Shown: positions 43,501-52,500 of the stretch, piece after piece
How positions within the stretch are numbered: position 1 is the first letter of the stretch
Layout: the number at the start of each line of letters is the position of its first letter
Assembly (NCBI GenBank): GCA_013398295.1
Contig: VZSF01001524.1
Location: 533,384 to 597,383 of the forward strand
DNA length: 64,000 bases
Direction of reading: 5' to 3'
DNA from: Chionis minor
Lineage: Eukaryota; Chordata; Aves; Charadriiformes; Chionididae
Notes under the pieces: model-generated
What the model saw: only the letters and a program-made list of their open reading frames with translations
Told to the model about the DNA's origin: nothing
The model's database searches: none
Translations under genes and position numbers: made by a program

Positions 43501-46500
43501 TATTACAAGCCAATAAATAACCACTTTAAAAATAAAAAGTGGTGATCTACACTAAAGCCTAATGAATTAAAGCTACTGTAATTAATTGATTTTAATATTC
43601 TAATAGTATGAGTTTTAACGTGCCTCAGCTCACTAACCTAGCCACTGGTAGAGAACTTAGAAGTTTGAACCAGTAGTAGGTGCTTGGCAGCTTTAGCATT
43701 TCCTTAAGGTTTAAGGAGAATATTTTGCTTACCTTGGTTTAATGCTACTTCTTTCAGTTCTGAGAACAAAGTAGTAAAGCCTTTTCCCTCTTTACTCTGG
43801 AAGTAAAAAATGAGTTATGAAGGGTCTTGGTGTAGTACTGAACTTCTAATGGTCAGAGAGGTGAGTCAGGATCACTTGAGTACGCAGCTGTCCTTTGCTT
43901 TAATAAATCAATTTTAAATGCAGAGAATATTTTGATTGAACTTTTCTGCTTTGATTCCCACACATTTAATGTTTTTATAGTAAGCTCATAAATATGAGTT
44001 CGAGGACCAACTTAATTTAAATCAGTCTTCATTCAGCATTTGATATAAATTAGAATATAAAAAAATAAATGAATAAGGAAACAAGTCACTCTCTTATAAT
44101 ACACAAACTCAGGTAGTGAAAAAGAAAAAAGAAAAGATTTTTAATTGCTCCAGAGTCATGTATCATGCTGGATGGTAAAAGTAATCCCAGCTACTTTTTA
44201 AAGGCTATTTTTAGAATAGCTACCAGCATGCATTAATATCAATTTGCCACAAAGAATAATTTTTTTCTTTAAAAACAAAGGCAAACAAGTGATGTTGATA
44301 TTTTAAGTTGTAGGAGTTCTTTGACTGCAAATTAGATTGGTTATGTAAGTCATCTTGTTGCAGCGTAATTTAAGGTAGCTTAAATTTTTTTGTTTTGATG
44401 GACAAAGCACAGAAGACAGCAGTCCACAGCTGAAAAACAGCCCATTCAGTCTTGAGGTAACACATTTTTCCCCTTCCTTTTTTCTTAGGTTCCACCACAT
44501 CCCTCAGGTCCTCCTGTGGTTGGTGCACTCCAACCACCTGCTTTCACAGCACCTTTAGGAATCCCACCTCCTGGATTTGCTCCTGGTGTGCCACCACCAC
44601 CACCGCCTCCATTTTTACGACCTGGTTTCAACCCAATGCATTTACCCCCAGGTATATTTATATATTTTTAGGAATATTAAGTCCTTTGTGAAACCGTATA
44701 GCAAATAAAAGCGTCTGCCATATAAACTGCACAACCATGTTTCGGTAAAGTGATACTCAGTGTTAATACATACTTCTTTATAGGCTTTCTTCCTCCTGGG
44801 CCACCACCACCTATAACTCCTCCAGTATCTGTTCCTCACACTCCGGCAGTAAACATCCCAAACTGTAAGTGTTTAAATCTTGGGCAAGTGGTAGTAGAAG
44901 GAAGGTATTGTGCAAGGAGAAAAGCCAACTTCTTTTTATAATATGGCAATGCATTATTTCTTAGCTACAGCAACTGGTGTGAATGAAGACACTACGAAAG
45001 ACTCATCTGTAGGAAATCCCATCCCAACGGTGGTTTCTGGATCCAGAGGAAATGCTGAAACTACCGATAGTTCCAAAATATATGGGACTGTTCCACCTCC
45101 TGTAGCACCTACTAATGTACCTGCTCCTGTCACCCAAGCTATTCCGCTTCTTGGTAAGTTCCTTTTTGTATATATTCTTCAGTTTATTGTTCCCTGAATT
45201 TAAAATACAATTTTGATTTTGCTACTGACTTAGAATTCATGGGAAAGTAAAGCAGATTTTTCTAAACATGTTGAAATTTCTGCCCTTCTGTTGGTTTTTA
45301 AATAATTTTTAGAGGCTTGGATTTGCGCAGAAGGAGCAGTAAATTTTTTTATTATTATTGAAGATCTGTTTTCTGAAGACACAAAAAATCTGTAATGTTT
45401 AAGTTACAAATTCAGGACAGAAACTGTCTACTTATAACAAATGGAGGTTTATACCATATAAAAAATTAACTTACAACAAAACATCTGTATGACATATGAG
45501 CTCATATGAGCTGAGTCTAAAACTCAGTTGAGTTTTAGACTCAACTATTACATGTTAAAAAATTAACGTACAGAGAAACAGTATTTTTTTAATTTGTGAA
45601 AATACGACATACTTTTTATGTATGGGATAAATTATTTTAATAAAATAAATTATTGATTAATTATTATTTTAATAAAATGAAACCCAAAAGCTTTTATTCA
45701 ACCCAACCCTGCAATGTTACAGGTTTTGAAACCTTTTAACAGTATGTTAACTTCTCTAAATATTACAAAATGGTGGTTTTGACTAGCAAAACCAAGCTAA
45801 CACTGGATATCTTACATAAATTACTTTTCACAATACAATATGAACTTGATCAGATTTTTAAAGAGAGTGTATACTGTTTAACGTTACAGACGTCTGCTAA
45901 ATGCTTCTTTTAGGATGGCCTTTTATGGGTCAGTGTCCAGAATATACTCAAGAGACTTGGTTCCTACAAATTTTAATGAGATTATTACATTTCTGGGATT
46001 TCAGACCTCTAAATGAGAGCCTAACAAGTGAATGAAAAAGATAATTTGGCTTTAGTGTGTTTCTGCCCAGAACTTCGCAGTGTACACTGAAAAAAAAAAA
46101 AAAAAACCAACCCAAAGATGTGCCTCTGAGAGCTTACTTCTCTGCTGGAATTGATGGCTAAATTTTCCAGCTGTGGCTAGGGAATTTTTGGATCCTTCAT
46201 GTTGGAAACTCAAAATAAGACCCTTTTAAAAGGCATTTTTCAAGAAGTGAAGAGATCCTTCTCTCTGGAAATCAGTCTGCTTTTTAAAATCTGTCAAAGC
46301 AGATATGCAAAACCAGCAGCTAGTTGTTTTAGAGTAACTTGGACACTCAGCAAACAGAGAAAAGCTTACAAAAAAATCTGTGGCGACACCATGGATTAAG
46401 AGAATTTTGTAGTGATAAGGATTATTGGACTATACATTTAAGACATTCACGTTTGTTAAGGACGAAGTGACACTTTTTGTAATTGTAGTACTACATTACC

Positions 46501-49500
46501 AGATTTTTTTAAAATTTCACAGTACTATGCCTTGTACAGCATAACTTGAACTTCTTATTCCAAGCCTTTGGAATGTAGCAAGTTATTCTGCAGTTTGCTG
46601 CATTGCTACACACATAAGAAAAAGGTTTTACAAAATGAAGTTTGGAGCGAAGTAGATTATATACCCTCATCAGTTATTTGGACAGTAGCTTTTTTTATTC
46701 TTACAAATTCAAGGAAGCTGAATTTGATAAATCTGAAGATCGAGAACTTGCCTTTGCTTTTATTAACTTGTTTACCGAGTAGTTGAATTAGATAAAGTTG
46801 TCCGGGTGGTCAGAGTGACATCTCTCAATGTTCAGTCTCATCAGCAAGGGGATAGGAGTTTTTTTTCTTTTTCTGAGATTGTATGTGTGAGCTTCCAGAG
46901 TGGTCCCGAATAGCTCAAGTTATCTGTGTTTACTTAAGTAGCAGCATTTTATGTTGATGAGTGTCTTATTTCAAGAAGAAGGTATTTCTAATCTCAGAGA
47001 GTTACATAAAATCCTTCCGTCCTGACATTTCAGAGTTAAGGACTGTTCACAATCTGATATAAGATAGAAGAAAACTAGGAGAAACGGATTATGATATTGT
47101 ACATGATTAAAGATAAAAGATGAATATCAGTTGCCTTTGCTTTTAAAACTTTTCAGTAAGTTAACACAAATGAAACTGTCTTCTTAAAAACCACTTTTAT
47201 TGGCTTAGCAATTGAGCTTAGCTCTGCGCGTGAGAGTCCGGATCTGGCCTCTCCTTAGGCTGGAAATAAAACATGAAAGGGGGGATGTTTTCCATGACTT
47301 GTGCTGATGCAGATAGCAAAGCAAAGCAGTGTCCCTTGAAGTCTTGCCCTCCCCGTCCTCTGAGTGCAGGAGCTGGCCAGGCTGCATCGTCATCCCTTCC
47401 TTTTCATTCTGTGTGTCAGGTTTCACTCCTAGGGAAATCAAAGCATGGGAAATGGAGTGTGCCAGGGTTTCGCCACGTGTGCGGACATGAGGTGCAATCT
47501 GCATATGCATCCTGGTCCCGGAGCCCAGAAGTACTTGCAGGCTTGACAACTTAAATGTAGCCTTAGTATCTGACGTACAGTCTTGCGCAGGTCAGAGGCC
47601 AATGGAGTGGACAAAGTAAATGAGTAGGTGCAGCATCACCCTCAGTTAGCCATGGGGAAGTGCAGACAAGGGAAGTCAAATGCTTCAGCCTAAAGGACCT
47701 CATGCTCACAAGTACACGGTTTCGCAGTTTGACTGATCATGTGACTGGTTTCTCACGAAATCCTCAAACTGCCCCTTAAGCATTCCCATGGTGTGGCTCT
47801 CCAAGCTGAGATGAGAAGGTGGAAGAAAGATTTGTTTGACAGCATCGTGAAGTATGTCATGAGGACTCTGCTTGGGAAGTAGGGATGAAGGGGCTTGAGT
47901 AGTGTAACGTGAAGAATGAAGAAATGTTCTTCGGCTATTTGGGCAGGATAGAAGAACTTCAGCAGGCTGAATTCAAGGAATGAAGATTGCTCTGAAGAGA
48001 CTGTCATAGAAATCTAAACTTAACCTTGCTTGAGAACACCTTTTGTAATCTGTACAAACGCAGGAGCTCTTTTCTAATTTTTGTAACTTCAAAATGAAGC
48101 TTATCTTATCTGTTCAGTTTTTATATGGTAATTCTAAATTGATTGTTGTAAGATTCTATATGCTTTCTTAGCAATGTAAGTTACGTTCTGTTTCATCTCC
48201 ACTGATTTCATTCGTTCCTAAAATGTAATTCTTTCATCACTTCCAACAGAGACATATTTGTGCTTCAGGGGCGTGATTCCTCATGGACTTGGTATCTGAA
48301 TTTTTTTGTGCTTATATCTAAAAACCACCCTCAGGTTGTTTTGATTTAGTTGTATCCTTGATCATATTCGCTGCTGTTATAGCTTCTTGTTCTTAATTTG
48401 AACAAGATTATCCAGACTGTAACTGGTTTTATGAGTGTGTGCTCATATGTCATTTTTTAAATGATCTGCAAAGCAGATTTTTAGGCTCCTTTTACGTGTG
48501 CATATTGCAGAAAGTGACAGGCTTTTAAATCATTTTTGATTTGCCAACTTGTTCTTAGTGTTGAGCAAATGCTGTAATTTGGACCAGTAATAAACTGCTG
48601 TTGCAGATGCTGTGTTTCGAATATTCAGATTCTGTGATCTATTATCTTGATTAAAATACACCATATTGCAGTTTGTAGGTTCTGGTCTAGTGCTCTTTTA
48701 ACCAAAATTCCTACAATGATAATTATATATTACCAAAGGTTAATTATACTGTAGTTCGCATTGAACTTGGTATTCGCTTCCTGTTAATGCATGCTGAATT
48801 ACTGCTCTTTTCTCCCTTGCTGATTTGTTATCGAGTAACTACGTGGTCTTTTGGCAATCTGCATTAAATTATAAAAGACAGACTACAGTATTCTCTGTGC
48901 TCATCAGAGTCTTACTATATTATAAAGTGGATATTTCCTTCACAGAAAGGATGAACTTTCTGTTAATACAGGATATGAACAGTGCTAAACCTAATACATT
49001 TCCAAATTTCTTGTGATAGCCCACTTTAAAAGCATAACGAACACTGCACCTTTGCTAATTATATACATGATTGTTGCTTGCTTAATACCACCGAACGAGA
49101 ATCAGAGGTAAGGGAATGTGAACTCTTCAGCATCTGTCCTGGAATTCAGTTCTGCCTTGATGATTCCCTTGACCTGGATTGGTTTAGTGTTTTGTGTTTT
49201 ATAAAGCAGGAATTTTACAAGTCTTAATACCAGTAACCAACACTGTACATACACATAATGTAGTTTGACTCTTACGTCCTCGTTTAAGCATCTTACACAA
49301 ACAGGAGCAAGGTCCTGCTGGCTTCAGTGATGGGCATTGGCTACCCTGAAAGATGTTGGTGTTTATGGCAAGTTATTTATGCTGTGAATGGACATTTAGG
49401 CACTTAAGCTTGGGCTTCTTTCTTTATAGTCTTGGCCTGGTCTAAAGGATTCTGTATCAAAGTCCAGAAAAAGGTGCAAGACTTACAACTTTGTCCCTCT

Positions 49501-52500
49501 TTGAAGAACTTCCTGGTAGCATTTAATGTTATAGTTTTAAGATGCGGCATTCCCTGCTGGAGAATGATAGGAGGATTAATGTGACATGCTAAATGTTGCA
49601 GGACATCAGCATCAAAGTCAAAAGTGTAAACCTTTAGCCCATTCTGCTGGAATTGTAAGCTTTTGCCTGCTTGTTCTCATATCTGTTTCCATCAGAATTG
49701 CAAAGGAGGTGTATTAGGAGCAGCATTGCTCTGTCTCAGACACAGAAAGCACCATTCCTCCGCTTGCTTTCTTGTAACAGCACAGCTGAGAAGTACTTCA
49801 GATGATAAGAGATACTGCAGTCACTCACTGAGCACAGTCTGCTTCAAAAATAAAATCAGATGCTGCGCTTCTTGGTTATGGTAGCGTTTGTTAACACTGA
49901 TAATTATCACAAGGGAACGTGGGCTTTGTCCAGCCAGAAGAGGAGATAATCAGAAATGGAATTACAATGACACAGGCATTGGGCTTTTTACCTAATTTGT
50001 GGGAACAGTGAGGATGATTCCTGTGACCTGTCTGGATAGAAGACACTTCTTCGGGACAGCTTATAGCATTTTGGTCTGTCTTACGAGTAAAGTGAAATTG
50101 TGAAACTTTTGACAACTGTGTGATTGTTCTTGCACCTCTGAAACAACACTTGTGGTTGGCAATGGGTTTTCCTAGTACACTTGCATCTCCGTTCTTTATA
50201 GTAACCACTCTGCAAGTTCCGAGGACCTTTCGCTGTGCGTCACTGGTAAAAGTTACAAATGAAAATAAGTTGCAAAAGCAACAGAATAACATGTTAGGTG
50301 TAAGGCCTGAGGATCGTATCTCTAGTATTAAAAGCCATGTCTTAGCCAAGTTGTGCAGAATAAACAGCTGGTGAAAGGGATGGTTGTATTTCATACCATA
50401 AGCAAGCAGACGAGGTTAGCTACTACAAAAAGGCTTGCAGTTATGAACAAATGAATAAAATGCAGGCTGTGGCAGATAAATTCCATCACTTGCCTGCACA
50501 GGTATGAGATGGTTGTTAAATCACCTGATTGCTTCCCCAGGAGCTCTGGTACTTCTTTTCAAGTTTAACAAACTATTTAAGTTTTACGTACTGTCTTTCC
50601 TATATGAGACAACAAAAGGCTTTAAATTTGCCTAGACACTGAGTGTGCAATCTGTGTCACTAATTTTACTGAGCATTTTCAGTAGATTTGGATGTGTTTC
50701 TGGACAGCAGAAGAAATTTTTAATTGGTGCCCGATATGTCAGCAGAGTGAGGAAACTAACAGTTCTCTCTACAGCGTACTTCCGCCTTAAAATTTGAGTG
50801 GGCTGATTTAAAATAAAAAGTGTTCAGCTACCCAGCTGATGCAGTCTAGATTGAAAGAGAATGAGTTTCAGATACCATTATGCTGCCTCTGTGCTTCGTT
50901 TTGTGTAGAAATAAGGTTGAGAAATCAGATTACTTACACTTGTTAAATGTAAAAAAACTTTCCACATTTGCCTCATGTTGATGCTGTTGTAACCCACATC
51001 TACTCTGCTGCTATAGAGCAGAAGCATATGCTTACCCTCTTCAGCTCGTTTGATATCTGTTATTCTTTTCTGCCTTATTTTTAGTCTTCTGTGGAAGGCT
51101 TTACTTAACAACAGAAATATCCCCAGACCTCAGAATTCAGCAAAATAACGTTCTTGGAAGACATCGTTAGCCCTATGTCTGTCTTGTGAGATCTGTAGTA
51201 CTAAGGCACAGGAGGAGTTTAAACTAGGTGACTTACAGCCCTGGTTACGAACAGGAGGAAGGGGGAGGGCTGTGCATTTAAAAGTTTTTTTTTAAAAAAG
51301 AAAAACAAAAAATATGCTGTTGCTGCTGGAACATTTCTTTGAAAGAGTGTGACCTATCAAGCTGTGTCTTAAAAGTGACTGCTTGGAGGGGAAGGTAAGA
51401 CGATACTGTGGACTGGAAGAATATTCACGTCTTTGTTACCTGAGTTTCCTCATCAGCAATTTCTTTCTAATACAGTACAATCCAGTTGCCTTCTACTAGG
51501 AATATAAAGAGCACTCAGAGCACTCACAAACTCAAGTTTGTGTTAGAGATGTTCTTAAGCAAAACAAGTGGTGTGATGAAAGGGCAACGTGTATGTTCTT
51601 TGGGAGGCTCAGGCATACTTGGGATAGAAATGCTAAATTAATCAGATGGAGGAAGAAGGAAGCGGTGGTAGCTGAATGGAAGGGTATTTGGGATGTCTGC
51701 TCCACCATGCTCATTAAGCTGAAATCAAAGGGCAGTTTTCACTGATGACACTGCCAACTATTTAATGCTAATATTAATTTATATAGCTATTTCACATTCT
51801 AGTTTTACCCAGGGTGGGAGTTACAAAATGCTATGTAACCTGCATTCTTAACTTTCATTTTCATTAATATATGTGGAAATAAAACATTATCTGTAGTCTC
51901 AACAACTTCAGAAAGGAACACAAGATGGATTAGGAGAGATCTGTGCTCGTTCTGCTGGCAGCTCTCGACTCCTTTACATTTCAGTTCGGGAGTTTAAAAA
52001 ACAACACACGCGTTGTCAGATATGGAGCTTATTTTGAGGTAAATAACTGCTAGCGAGCAGCAAGAGCAGATGGATCCAGTATAAAGGTTCCGGAGAACAC
52101 AAGACAATAGCGTTAGCAGTTCCAACAAAGGGAGGCACACGAGATAGGCTGGCACACGCTTACTGGTGTGAAGGCCTCAGCTGGAGCTCGGTAATCCTTG
52201 TTCATTTTGGCTCACGGTGTTGATGTCAACAAGCTTGGGGCTGAGCTTTCTCTATCGGTATGTTTGGAGAGTCAACTTTTTCTTCCGCTTGCAAAGACCA
52301 TGCTAACGACAAGAGCCCAGGAATAAAAATGGAAAGTAGTTGGTATTGGATATGTGCTATAAAGGATGGAAAATTGTATTTTAAAAAAAACCGCAGAAAT
52401 TACCTCTTGCATTTCCTTTTAGTTTACATTGCAAGTTTTATTCTCCTAAAAATAAACTTTGATGTATCCCTTTTCTCTGGAAGGATAAATTGAATTCTCG

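Larger units (their letters stand above)
38532..44488 (+). other. SCAF4: SCAF4 intron 16 with diverged repeat material
   Basis: Six-kilobase GT–AG intron. The middle (about 40.4–43.5 kb) is more GC-rich than the flanks. It contains two diverged direct repeats of about 310 bp (40,845–41,161 and 43,185–43,498) with an antisense open stretch between them. The outer parts are plain AT-rich intron. The inner block may be an old inserted element. Confidence 0.6.

Noticed and set aside
49891..50394. 167-codon − strand frame in SCAF4 intron 19
   Set aside because: No recognised domain, no supporting splice or poly(A) context, and one such length is expected by chance in 64 kb of this composition.
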